Below, piece after piece: positions 1 through 11,079 of a stretch of 64,000 bases of DNA. The notes under the pieces are model-generated. The model did no database searches, was not told the DNA's origin, and saw nothing but the letters and a program-made list of their open reading frames with translations. Where the stretch lies: positions 58,536,842-58,600,841 of the forward strand of contig OX381710.1 of NCBI GenBank assembly GCA_947462335.1. The letters run 5' to 3'. Every line of letters starts with the position of its first letter. Positions within the stretch are counted from its first letter, which is position 1. This stretch comes from Harmothoe impar. Lineage: Eukaryota; Annelida; Polychaeta; Phyllodocida; Polynoidae. The position numbers were made by a program, and so were the translations under genes.

Positions 1-218
1 TCCAGATACATGTACGGTTTAGCCATAAGCTGCTTTTGGAATGGGTTTGAGAGAAACAAAGCCTTACCCTCGGTGGCCTGTGGGTTGTATGCGTCTCTCA
101 GGAGCTGCTGTGAGATGAACTGGTGTGCTCCAGGGGCGGCCCTGAGGTCGCCTGCTGTGGGGTTGCGAACCGTGGCGTCCGGCAGGGGCTGGAGGTGAGA
201 GAAGGTGGTGTGGGCCAT
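1..218 (-). CDS. Partial second ORF of an unidentified gene, running off the left edge
   Basis: On the minus strand an ATG at 218 opens a frame that stays open to the window edge (72 codons, N-terminus MAHTTFSHLQPLPDATV). It starts 45 bp after the stop of the ORF at 264-620, so the two could be successive cistrons of a mobile element, or exon pieces of one gene. The protein is rich in Gln, Ala and Pro, and I recognise no domain. GC content and codon use resemble the neighbouring ORF and differ from the AT-rich surroundings. Gag-like, structural or host genes are all possible, because the diagnostic part lies outside the window. Confidence 0.45.
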   Translation of the reverse strand, partial: MAHTTFSHLQPLPDATVRNPTAGDLRAAPGAHQFISQQLLRDAYNPQATEGKALFLSNPFQKQLMAKPYMYL

Positions 219-263
219 GAGGCGCCGGGAGGCGGATGGCTGATGTCTCAGGGTGCTGTGTGC

Positions 264-620
264 TCAGCTTGATCTGGACAAGTTGGCATCTATTAGCAGG
301 TCCAACTTGTCATGGATGTTGTCTACCTTCGTCTTGATGTTCTGGACGTCGTCCTCCAGTACCGAGACTCTCATGGATGTGTTGGACATGTTGGCCGCCG
401 TCATCTTGGACATGTCGATGACCTCTGGCGTCGTGACAGAGACCACCTTTTTGTACCCTTTGGGATGAATGATGGGTATGTCGGGGATGACGGCTTCCTC
501 CTGCGTCTGGGCCTTCTTGCTTTTAGCTTTGTAGGGGTTTTTCGCCAAGGGGCCGTTGTTGGTGCCGGCCCTCTTGGCAGCTTTCCCCCTCTTGAGCGCG
601 CCCGTCTTTTTGGGCGCCAT
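264..620 (-). CDS. Small basic protein with C-terminal coiled coil, unidentified
   Basis: The frame codes for about 118 residues from the ATG at 620 (MAPKKTGALKRGKAAKR) to a TGA at 264. An upstream GTG-type start at 656 is less likely. The first 45 residues are very rich in Lys and Arg, as in nucleic-acid-binding tails. The last 40 (around VLEDDVQNIKTKVDNIHDKL) have heptad spacing of hydrophobics that suggests a coiled coil. A basic tail plus coiled coil followed by a second ORF recalls ORF1 or gag-like proteins of retroelements, but no family motif is visible. The start codon lies 10 bp inside the first unit of the 1.45 kb tandem array to the right, so the array is its upstream region. Other copies of the unit carry the same start codon but stop after eight codons. 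Confidence 0.5.
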   Translation of the reverse strand: MAPKKTGALKRGKAAKRAGTNNGPLAKNPYKAKSKKAQTQEEAVIPDIPIIHPKGYKKVVSVTTPEVIDMSKMTAANMSNTSMRVSVLEDDVQNIKTKVDNIHDKLDLLIDANLSRSS

Positions 621-3600
621 TATGGCGGAGTAGGTCCCAAGTTTAATCCAGACCAATCCTCGTAAAATATAGCACCAGCAGTTTATAAAAGCCTGAGACC
701 AGGTAATATGAGGTGAGGTGTAGTGGTGTTGGCGGCGACGAGCCTAGGAATGAGGAGGTAGTGGAGTGGGGCCCGAGAGGGTGTGTGGTAGGTGGAGGTG
801 AGGGGTGAGTACTGTAAGGGTATTAGGAGGGTGACCCAGTGGTTACCAATGACCTTTCATTTGCGCTCATAAAAGCGCAATGAATAGACCATTTGCATGC
901 TCCCCCCCCCCATCACCACCCTACCATCCATCATTCTATGCATTTAACCACTTGGTTAAGGAGGAGAGTCAGGGTTTTTATTTATTGTAGTATCAGGTTA
1001 TTAGTAATGTTAATATTAGATCTCTGCTATAACTATTATAGAATCACTATGTATAATAAGTGTAACAACATGAAGCAGTCAATCCTTCTTCCAAGAAAAT
1101 GACTGGTTATTACTTTCATTTCCATTGATCCTCATATATTTGTTATGCTACACCGACCACCAGTGCTGTGGTTGGACTAGAGTATCAGGTAAAATCGGAC
1201 ATTAAAGTGGCATAATCACCGAGCGTATCCCACTCACAATTCTAGTTCTGTTCTAGTGTACTATGTGGTTAAGTGCGAATGGTGAGAATACCCATTTAAT
1301 GTAGAAGGGATATTATTCTAGTGCGATATAAGGTGAAGGTAACTAATGAAGGCTAAACCCTGACATCGGGTGCATGGTCGTAATTGGCTTAGAAAACAGT
1401 CTTTGAAGGTTTTCGTGGGGGAATCGATGTCAGGTCATTAGAATTTTATCCTTATAGAATCATCGATACATTAAAATATGTTCAACATGCATGACGAGAC
1501 TTTGTTTTGTTATTATAGGTCCATAATCCTATTGGTGTAACCTAAAGCAAAACAGATCCCAGGTGTCACTGGGTGTAGGAAGATGTAGTACGATCTGCAG
1601 AGGTGACAAAATCTTATTTAACAATCATGACTCAGACTTGAATGACAATTCCCACCAGATATCCCTTTTCACCAGTCAGGCTACAAATGAAGTTAAATGC
1701 TCCGCAATCGTCATGTGGTGTGGCAAACAGATACATAACCGGCTTATTTCGGTTGTCCTATTTCTTCCAAGTATGAAGATGGACATTTCCTCTTTTTTTT
1801 TGCTTCTTTTCCCTCTATTTCATGTTACAACTGTGGACACAAATATATCACCCCAAAGGTGTTTAATCAGCCTAATAGATTAAGGATACTACACACAACC
1901 TCAGCAGCCGTAGAAAATCCTGGAAAATCACTCCACACTTTCTTTTTGGACATGCTAAGTACTACTGACAATTACATTGGTTTATTATTGGCTCCAATAA
2001 TATTAAGGGTTCAGAGCAGTCCTCATGATGTCTGGTGACGCAGTCAGTAGCAAGTCTTCTTGGGCGCCATTATGGCGGAGTAGGTCCCAAGTTTAATCCA
2101 GACCAATCCTCGTAAAATATAGCACCAGCAGTTTATAAAAGCCTGAGACCAGGTAATATGAGGTGAGGTGTAGTGGTGTTGGCGGCGACGAGCCTAGGAA
2201 TGAGGAGGTAGTGGAGTGGGGCCCGAGAGGGTGTGTGGTAGGTGGAGGTGAGGGGTGAGTACTGTAAGGGTATTAGGAGGGTGACCCAGTGGTTACCAAT
2301 GACCTTTCATTTGCGCTCATAAAAGCGCAATGAATAGACCATTTGCATGCTCCCCCCCCATCACCACCCTACCATCCATCATTCTATGCATTTAACCACT
2401 TGGTTAAGGAGGAGAGTCAGGGTTTTTATTTATTGTAGTATCAGGTTATTAGTAATGTTAATATTAGATCTCTGCTATAACTATTATAGAATCACTATGT
2501 ATAATAAGTGTAACAACATGAAGCAGTCAATCCTTCTTCCAAGAAAATGACTGGTTATTACTTTCATTTCCATTGATCCTCATATATTTGTTATGCTACA
2601 CCGACCACCAGTGCTGTGGTTGGACTAGAGTATCAGGTAAAATCGGACATTAAAGTGGCATAATCACCGAGCGTATCCCACTCACAATTCTAGTTCTGTT
2701 CTAGTGTACTATGTGGTTAAGTGCGAATGGTGAGAATACCCATTTAATGTAGAAGGGATATTATTCTAGTGCGATATAAGGTGAAGGTAACTAATGAAGG
2801 CTAAACCCTGACATCGGGTGCATGGTCGTAATTGGCTTAGAAAACAGTCTTTGAAGGTTTTCGTGGGGGAATCGATGTCAGGTCATTAGAATTTTATCCT
2901 TATAGAATCATCGATACATTAAAATATGTTCAACATGCATGACGAGACTTTGTTTTGTTATTATAGGTCCATAATCCTATTGGTGTAACCTAAAGCAAAA
3001 CAGATCCCAGGTGTCACTGGGTGTAGGAAGATGTAGTACGATCTGCAGAGGTGACAAAATCTTATTTAACAATCATGACTCAGACTTGAATGACAATTCC
3101 CACCAGATATCCCTTTTCACCAGTCAGGCTACAAATGAAGTTAAATGCTCCGCAATCGTCATGTGGTGTGGCAAACAGATACATAACCGGCTTATTTCGG
3201 TTGTCCTATTTCTTCCAAGTATGAAGATGGACATTTCCTCTTTTTTTTTGCTTCTTTTCCCTCTATTTCATGTTACAACTGTGGACACAAATATATCACC
3301 CCAAAGGTGTTTAATCAGCCTAATAGATTAAGGATACTACACACAACCTCAGCAGCCGTAGAAAATCCTGGAAAATCACTCCACACTTTCTTTTTGGACA
3401 TGCTAAGTACTACTGACAATTACATTGGTTTATTATTGGCTCCAATAATATTAAGGGTTCAGAGCAGTCCTCATGATGTCTGGTGACGCAGTCAGTAGCA
3501 AGTCTTCTTGGGCGCCATTATGGCGGAGTAGGTCCCAAGTTTAATCCAGACCAATCCTCGTAAAATATAGCACCAGCAGTTTATAAAAGCCTGAGACCAG

Positions 3601-6404
3601 GTAATATGAGGTGAGGTGTAGTGGTGTTGGCGGCGACGAGCCTAGGAATGAGGAGGTAGTGGAGTGGGGCCCGAGAGGGTGTGTGGTAGGTGGAGGTGAG
3701 GGGTGAGTACTGTAAGGGTATTAGGAGGGTGACCCAGTGGTTACCAATGACCTTTCATTTGCGCTCATAAAAGCGCAATGAATAGACCATTTGCATGCTC
3801 CCCCCCCATCACCACCCTACCATCCATCATTCTATGCATTTAACCACTTGGTTAAGGAGGAGAGTCAGGGTTTTTATTTATTGTAGTATCAGGTTATTAG
3901 TAATGTTAATATTAGATCTCTGCTATAACTATTATAGAATCACTATGTATAATAAGTGTAACAACATGAAGCAGTCAATCCTTCTTCCAAGAAAATGACT
4001 GGTTATTACTTTCATTTCCATTGATCCTCATATATTTGTTATGCTACACCGACCACCAGTGCTGTGGTTGGACTAGAGTATCAGGTAAAATCGGACATTA
4101 AAGTGGCATAATCACCGAGCGTATCCCACTCACAATTCTTGTTCTGTTCTAGTGTACTATGTGGTTAAGTGCGAATGGTGAGAATACCCATTTAATGTAG
4201 AAGGGATATTATTCTAGTGCGATATAAGGTGAAGGTAACTAATGAAGGCTAAACCCTGACATCGGGTGCATGGTCGTAATTGGCTTAGAAAACAGTCTTT
4301 GAAGGTTTTCGTGGGGGAATCGATGTCAGGTCATTAGAATTTTATCCTTATAGAATCATCGATACATTAAAATATGTTCAACATGCATGACGAGACTTTG
4401 TTTTGTTATTATAGGTCCATAATCCTATTGGTGTAACCTAAAGCAAAACAGATCCCAGGTGTCACTGGGTGTAGGAAGATGTAGTACGATCTGCAGAGGT
4501 GACAAAATCTTATTTAACAATCATGACTCAGACTTGAATGACAATTCCCACCAGATATCCCTTTTCACCAGTCAGGCTACAAATGAAGTTAAATGCTCCG
4601 CAATCGTCATGTGGTGTGGCAAACAGATACATAACCGGCTTATTTCGGTTGTCCTATTTCTTCCAAGTATGAAGATGGACATTTCCTCTTTTTTTTTGCT
4701 TCTTTTCCCTCTATTTCATGTTACAACTGTGGACACAAATATATCACCCCAAAGGTGTTTAATCAGCCTAATAGATTAAGGATACTACACACAACCTCAG
4801 CAGCCGTAGAAAATCCTGGAAAATCACTCCACACTTTCTTTTTGGACATGCTAAGTACTACTGACAATTACATTGGTTTATTATTGGCTCCAATAATATT
4901 AAGGGTTCAGAGCAGTCCTCATGATGTCTGGTGACGCAGTCAGTAGCAAGTCTTCTTGGGCGCCATTATGGCGGAGTAGGTCCCAAGTTTAATCCAGACC
5001 AATCCTCGTAAAATATAGCACCAGCAGTTTATAAAAGCCTGAGACCAGGTAATATGAGGTGAGGTGTAGTGGTGTTGGCGGCGACGAGCCTAGGAATGAG
5101 GAGGTAGTGGAGTGGGGCCCGAGAGGGTGTGTGGTAGGTGGAGGTGAGGGGTGAGTACTGTAAGGGTATTAGGAGGGTGACCCAGTGGTTACCAATGACC
5201 TTTCATTTGCGCTCATAAAAGCGCAATGAATAGACCATTTGCATGCTCCCCCCCCATCACCACCCTACCATCCATCATTCTATGCATTTAACCACTTGGT
5301 TAAGGAGGAGAGTCAGGGTTTTTATTTATTGTAGTATCAGGTTATTAGTAATGTTAATATTAGATCTCTGCTATAACTATTATAGAATCACTATGTATAA
5401 TAAGTGTAACAACATGAAGCAGTCAATCCTTCTTCCAAGAAAATGACTGGTTATTACTTTCATTTCCATTGATCCTCATATATTTGTTATGCTACACCGA
5501 CCACCAGTGCTGTGGTTGGACTAGAGTATCAGGTAAAATCGGACATTAAAGTGGCATAATCACCGAGCGTATCCCACTCACAATTCTTGTTCTGTTCTAG
5601 TGTACTATGTGGTTAAGTGCGAATGGTGAGAATACCCATTTAATGTAGAAGGGATATTATTCTAGTGCGATATAAGGTGAAGGTAACTAATGAAGGCTAA
5701 ACCCTGACATCGGGTGCATGGTCGTAATTGGCTTAGAAAACAGTCTTTGAAGGTTTTCGTGGGGGAATCGATGTCAGGTCATTAGAATTTTATCCTTATA
5801 GAATCATCGATACATTAAAATATGTTCAACATGCATGACGAGACTTTGTTTTGTTATTATAGGTCCATAATCCTATTGGTGTAACCTAAAGCAAAACAGA
5901 TCCCAGGTGTCACTGGGTGTAGGAAGATGTAGTACGATCTGCAGAGGTGACAAAATCTTATTTAACAATCATGACTCAGACTTGAATGACAATTCCCACC
6001 AGATATCCCTTTTCACCAGTCAGGCTACAAATGAAGTTAAATGCTCCGCAATCGTCATGTGGTGTGGCAAACAGATACATAACCGGCTTATTTCGGTTGT
6101 CCTATTTCTTCCAAGTATGAAGATGGACATTTCCTCTTTTTTTTTGCTTCTTTTCCCTCTATTTCATGTTACAACTGTGGACACAAATATATCACCCCAA
6201 AGGTGTTTAATCAGCCTAATAGATTAAGGATACTACACACAACCTCAGCAGCCGTAGAAAATCCTGGAAAATCACTCCACACTTTCTTTTTGGACATGCT
6301 AAGTACTACTGACAATTACATTGGTTTATTATTGGCTCCAATAATATTAAGGGTTCAGAGCAGTCCTCATGATGTCTGGTGACGCAGTCAGTAGCAAGTC
6401 TTCC
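611..6404. repeat. Four-copy tandem array of a 1.45 kb unit
   Basis: Units start at 611, 2061, 3509 and 4957; the array ends near 6404, giving periods of 1450, 1448 and 1448 bp. The copies are almost identical. The differences I see are the C-run after GCATGCT (10, 8, 8 and 8 bases) and one A/T change (A at 1244 and its equivalent in copy 2, T at 4140 and its equivalent in copy 4). Copies 1-2 and 3-4 therefore pair. The junction shares the short motif GTCTT. Each unit holds a TATAAAAG box (plus orientation, e.g. 689-696) and the ATG of the minus-strand ORF at its left end. The 106- and 67-codon ORFs inside each unit lack any coding signature. Confidence 0.95.
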
Positions 6405-7762
6405 TGTGGATCCTGAGATCGTAAGTCTAAGCATGGGCTCCACTAAGGCCCCACTGCTAGCTGCGAAACATTGCGATCATGTTTTGTTTTGCACATTTTG
6501 CACATCATTTTCCAAATTGGTCTTTCTCTGCACACACACCAGGAGCTAGCCTACCTCTGAACAGTTTCTGAAGGTTCTGAAAGCATCCAGAGGGGAGCAC
6601 CACCAATTTGTATCTATTTTTCTTGAGAGCAAACGGAACCCTTTTACCATTCAGACGCTTTGAAACTTTGTGAACCAGAGGTTTCAGGTTATTTTATATT
6701 ACCTATACCGCCCCCACTGCCATATAGATTGAATGCTGAAACGCTGTACAGGCGTTGAGTTTTACAGCTATCGTCTTCGGCTCCATAATTAAAGAATAGA
6801 TAACGACTTTCATTACATCGATACTGTGTGTTGACCTAATTGAACAGTGATTGAGGGTTTATAATGTATATTGTACGTAGGATTAACCGGCAGTAGGCAC
6901 CTGTATACGGAGGCTGTCTATTGTCCTATTAGAAGCTACCGTTATCATTGGTACCAACCTGTTTCTTTTTAATTCAGTGAGAAAACACTAAGACAGAGCT
7001 GACAGAAACGCTTGTCATTGACTGCCATGTGTCGTGGCAGGAACTCATTATCGGCAATAACGCTGAATATGTACTCCCTTATTATCCTGCATGATGCAGA
7101 TTGCATTAACAATGGGGCAAGATGATCACATTTTAATTTTCAGTATGACATTACATTTTGACCTGTGCTTAAGGCAATTCAACGATGATACATTTGGTTA
7201 AAAACATTTAATCAATGCAAGCCTTAAGCAACCAGATATATTGCTTTGGTCGTGGCTTTGGGAGATGGCTTGGGGAGATCATACGTGGTCATATTACAAG
7301 AGAAAAGCAACGTACTGGGGAACATGCAAGCAACCGCTAGCATTGTCTGCAGATGATGACTCGGTGACAGGCACAGACCCACATGCATGTATAGTTCTAT
7401 AGCCAGGACCCGTCAGGTGGCACCACTCATACCCTCACTATGTGGGACTGGTTGGCTCTCACCTTCTCCACTGGGTGACGCCTCATACATGCACTGCGTC
7501 AGGTGCGTTCAGACAGCCAGACAAGACTTCTAGATGTAGTAATAGTGAGCACATAAATCAGTTCAACGGCCCATCAATGTTGAATCAATATTGAATAAAC
7601 ATTTACAACTAGTTTCCAACGTTGATAGACTATGTTTCTAAGTTATCATTGCCTATCGACCTATTTTAGATATATATTTGCAGAAATTCTACCTTTTTGA
7701 AAATAAAATGCTGAAACTCGAATTAGAACCCAGCACGTACGTCAGGTAGTATTGTGACCGCA
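6405..7762. other. Non-coding stretch, nothing recognised
   Basis: AT-rich sequence between two tandem arrays. I see no exon with good splice sites, no RNA gene and no repeat structure. Confidence 0.5.
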
Positions 7763-9382
7763 CCACCACAGGGCAGCTTTCTGGGTACTGCCCCTTAGCC
7801 ACCACAGGGCAGCCTTCTGGGTGCTGCCCCTTAGCCACCACAGGGCAGCCTTCTGGGTACTGCCCCTTAGCCACCACAGGGCAGCCTTCTGGGTACTGCC
7901 CCTTAGCCACCACAGGGCAGCCTTCTGGTTGTTGCCCCTTAGCCACCACAGGGCAGCCTTCTGGGTACTGCCCCTTAGCCACCACAGGGCAGCCTTCTGG
8001 TTGTTGCCCCTTAGCCACCACAGGGCAACCTTCTGGGTACTGCCCCTTAGCCACCACAGGGCAGCCTTCTGGTTGTTGCCCCTTAGCCACCACAGGGCAA
8101 CCTTCTGGGTACTGCCCCTTAGCCACCACAGGGCAGCCTTCTGGTTGTTGCCCCTTAGCCACCACAGGGCAACCTTCTGGGTACTGCCCCTTAGCCACCA
8201 CAGGGCAGCCTTCTGGTTGTTGCCCCTTAGCCACCACAGGGCAGCCTTCTGGGTACTGGCCCTTAGCCACCACAGGGCAACCTTCTTGGTACTGCCCCTT
8301 AGCCACCACAGGGCAGCCTTCTGGGTACTGCCCCTTAGCCACCACAGGGCAGCCTTCTGGTTGTTGCCCCTTAGCCATCACAGGGCAGCCTTCTGGTTGT
8401 TGCCCCTTAGCCACCACAGGGCAGCCTTCTGGGTACTGCCCCTTAGCCACCACAGGGCAACCTTCTGGGTACTGCCCCTTAGCCACCACAGGGCAGCCTT
8501 CTGGTTGTTGCCCCTTAGCCACCACAGGGCAGCCTTCTGGGTACTGCCCCTTAGCCACCACAGGGCAACCTTCTGGGTACTGCCCCTTAGCCACCACAGG
8601 GCAGCCTTCTGGTTGTTGCCCCTTAGCCACCACAGGGCAGCCTTCTGGGTACTGTCCCTTAGCCACCACAGGGCAGCCTTCTGGTTGTTGCCCCTTAGCC
8701 ACCACAGGGCAGCCTTCTGGGTACTGCCCCTTAGCCACCACAGGGCAACCTTCTGGGTACTGCCCCTTAGCCACCACAGGGCAGCCTTCTGGTTGTTGCC
8801 CCTTAGCCACCACAGGGCAGCCTTCTGGGTACTGCCCCTTAGCCACCACAGGGCAACCTTCTTGGTACTGCCCCTTAGCCACCACAGGGCAGCCTTCTGG
8901 TTGTTGCCCCTTAGCCACCACAGGGCAGCCTTCTGGTTGTTGCCCCTTAGCCACCACAGGGCAGCCTTCTGGTTGTTGCCCCTTAGCCACCACAGGGCAG
9001 CCTTCTGGTTGTTGCCCCTTAGCCACCACAGGGCAGCCTTCTGGGTACTGCCCCTTAGCCACCACAGGGCAGCCTTCTGGTTGTTGCCCCTTAGCCACCA
9101 CAGGGCAGCCTTCTGGGTGCTGCCCCTTAGCCACCACAGGGCAGCCTTCTGGGTACTGCCCCTTAGCCACCACAGGGCAGCCTTCTGGTTGTTGCCCCTT
9201 AGCCACCACAGGGCAGCCTTCTGGGTACTGTCCCTTAGCCACCACAGGGCAGCCTACTGGTTGTTGTCCCTTAGCCACCACAGGGCAGCCTTCTGGGTGC
9301 TGCCCCTTAGCCACCACAGGGCAGCCTTCTGGGTACTGCCCCTTAGCCACCACAGGGCAGCCTTCTGGTTGTTGCCCCTTAG
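7763..9382. repeat. 36 bp minisatellite, 45 copies
   Basis: There are exactly 45 tandem copies of a 36 bp unit (core CACCACAGGGCAGCCTTCTG). Variants at the centre read GGGTACTG, GGTTGTTG or GGGTGCTG. A second variable position reads GGGCAG or GGGCAA. Variants alternate in 72 bp (two-unit) and 108 bp (three-unit) higher-order patterns, a sign of repeated unequal exchange. Because 36 is a multiple of 3, several frames on both strands are open throughout; one minus-strand frame reads (GCPVVAKGQ[YQH]PE)n. No ATG precedes that frame and no splice context is evident, so I annotate a repeat rather than a protein. Confidence 0.95.
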
Positions 9383-9653
9383 AACAGAACAGAACCTTAG
9401 ACCTGCGAAAAAGGCCCTTAGTGCAGAGTACACTAAGTTTTCTTTTCCCAGGGACAAATTAATCTTATATATTTTGAATATCAATCAGATGAGACTTATG
9501 AAAGGACCTACAGGGGGGCTGGATATAAGCAAATTCTGGATTTATCATGATTTTAAACGAAAATATCGTATTGTTGAGTATTATGACATAAATGCACAAA
9601 ATGAATAAAGCAAACACTATACATTGCCGTGTGTTTTTGTGTTGCTGGTGCAG

Positions 9654-9756
9654 GGGTTGCGGAGAGGGCGGCCTGCTGACCGGTCTGCCCAGCCATGAGC
9701 TCCTCCTCTGTCCACTACCAGATGTTCCTCAACACGAAGGGGAGCTGCTCACATGT
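9654..9756 (+). CDS. Candidate exon of an unidentified gene
   Basis: A 103 bp GC-rich segment is flanked by a pyrimidine-rich acceptor (TTGCTGGTGCAG, ending 9653) and a strong donor (GTGAGTAT at 9757), in AT-rich surroundings. It can be read two ways. As an internal exon in the open frame it gives 34 codons (containing GLPSHELLLCPLPDVPQHEG) and ends in phase 0. As a first coding exon from the ATG at 9694, in good context, it starts MSSSSVHYQMFLNTKG. I recognise neither peptide, and no partner exon is evident nearby. Confidence 0.35.
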
Positions 9757-10044
9757 GTGAGTATTACAAAAGACCTTCTTTTAAGATAGCTTTTGATAGC
9801 TTTTGATAGCTCTAAATCAACCAACGCCGTATCGGTAATACAGCTACCTAAGCAATGGTCTAGTTCAACCAAAATCTCTACATACAGAGACCAGAGAGTC
9901 TTGTCTATAAAGGGAAAGAGTATTGTATTTGTATTTTGATATTTTTATTTGGCTAGGTAATCTTTACATAACGTGGGAAGTTTTTCATTAATTAGCCAAC
10001 AGGGCACCTTCTGAAAGGAAAGGTGTGATAGGAAAGTTGATCAA
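9757..10044. other. Short non-coding stretch
   Basis: AT-rich. It contains a small duplication, TAGCTTTTGATAGCTTTTGATAGCT, split around 9787-9811, and nothing else recognisable. Confidence 0.5.
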
Positions 10045-10996
10045 GATCAGTGTCTCAGTGTCTCATCAGTGTCTCATCAGTGTCTCAATGTCTCATCAGA
10101 TTGATTACATTATATAATTAAGAAAAAAGCACTAATCACTATAACCAAAATTTAGATACATGTCAGGCACTTTTGATGGCCGTCAAGAATTTCTTGTGGT
10201 CAGTCAAGTGCTGTGTTTCAGGGTCGATTTCATTCCAGAGGCCAATGCCACGATAGAGTGGGCTCTTCTCGTACACAGTCTTCTTGGGTCTCATACATTT
10301 CAATTTCATGCTCACATTGCCGCGAAGTTCGCGCGCGGGCACCACCACATTGTTTTCGTGTTGGGCGGCTTTGTGGAGATGTGACAGGAGTTGCACGCGT
10401 CGCCCCGTCTCCAGACGCGCTACCTTATTCCTAGCATGTAGTCCTTCGATGTCGATGCCCCTCGGGTCCCTGATCCTTTCACATATCCGCAGTGCGTCGT
10501 TCTGCAAAGTCTGCAGCTTTCGCACAGCCCAGACTGGGCCTCCCTCGTACAAAAAGCTGCAGTATTCCATTGCAGTCTTTATCATGTGGGTGTAGACCTC
10601 GACAGCTGTCCTCTGATCTGACCCAGCTCTGATCCTCCTCAGTTGTGGTAGACGGGCCAATACCATGTTGATTACTTTCTTCAAGTGGGGGGTCATACAA
10701 AGGTGGCAGTCAATAATCACACCGAGGTAATTGAATTGTTTGACAACTTTCAGAGTCTCGTTACCCATTCTCAAGTCTGCTTCAGTCAGGTCGGGGACTG
10801 AGCGGGACGAGTAGGACCATAGCACTTGGGTCTTGGTGGCATTTATGGTCAACTTGTTCTGGACACACCAGGCGCTCACTCTATCCAGATCCGTCTGCAT
10901 TAGTGCCTTAGCTCTCGCGACGTCTCGGCACGAGACGACAAGAGCAATGTCGTCTGCATACAGGTGGTACAGGTGGTACAAGAGTTTTTTCCCCAA
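10045..10996 (-). mobile_element. 5'-truncated non-LTR retrotransposon (LINE, CR1/Jockey-like)
   Basis: The minus strand encodes 277 residues, from just upstream of the reverse transcriptase catalytic motif C (YADDIALV) to a stop at 10163. Downstream of the catalytic motif are thumb-like segments typical of CR1/Jockey-type enzymes (NKLTINATKTQVLWS, FNYLGVIID) and the C-terminal signature of this group (KTVYEKSPLYRGIGLWNEID). The endonuclease and the fingers/palm are absent, so this is a dead 5'-truncated insertion. At the break the residues YHL are repeated (LYHLYHLYADD), matching a 12 bp duplication at 10966-10981. Beyond the stop the 3' end carries short GAGACACTGAT repeats at 10045-10100. 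To the right a run of 12 C abuts the truncation. Confidence 0.85.
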
Positions 10997-11079
10997 CCAT
11001 CTAAAACAAAGGGTTCTCCCCCCCCCCCCCGAAAACTTTGACGTACTTGGTACTCCGGCCCCCGATATTTAGCATCGAA

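Noticed and set aside
1563..6227. Repeated 106-codon and 67-codon open frames in each 1.45 kb unit as conserved genes
   Set aside because: They are identical only because the whole unit is duplicated. They start in low-complexity C- and T-runs and have no recognisable residues or splice signals.
7763..9382. 36 bp array as a CRISPR array
   Set aside because: Units abut without spacers, the flanks and genes are eukaryotic, and the unit varies internally.
7689..9608. 554- and 595-codon proteins across the 36 bp array
   Set aside because: Neither frame has a convincing ATG or splice context at its start; openness follows from a stop-free 36 bp unit. Kept only as a finding to test.
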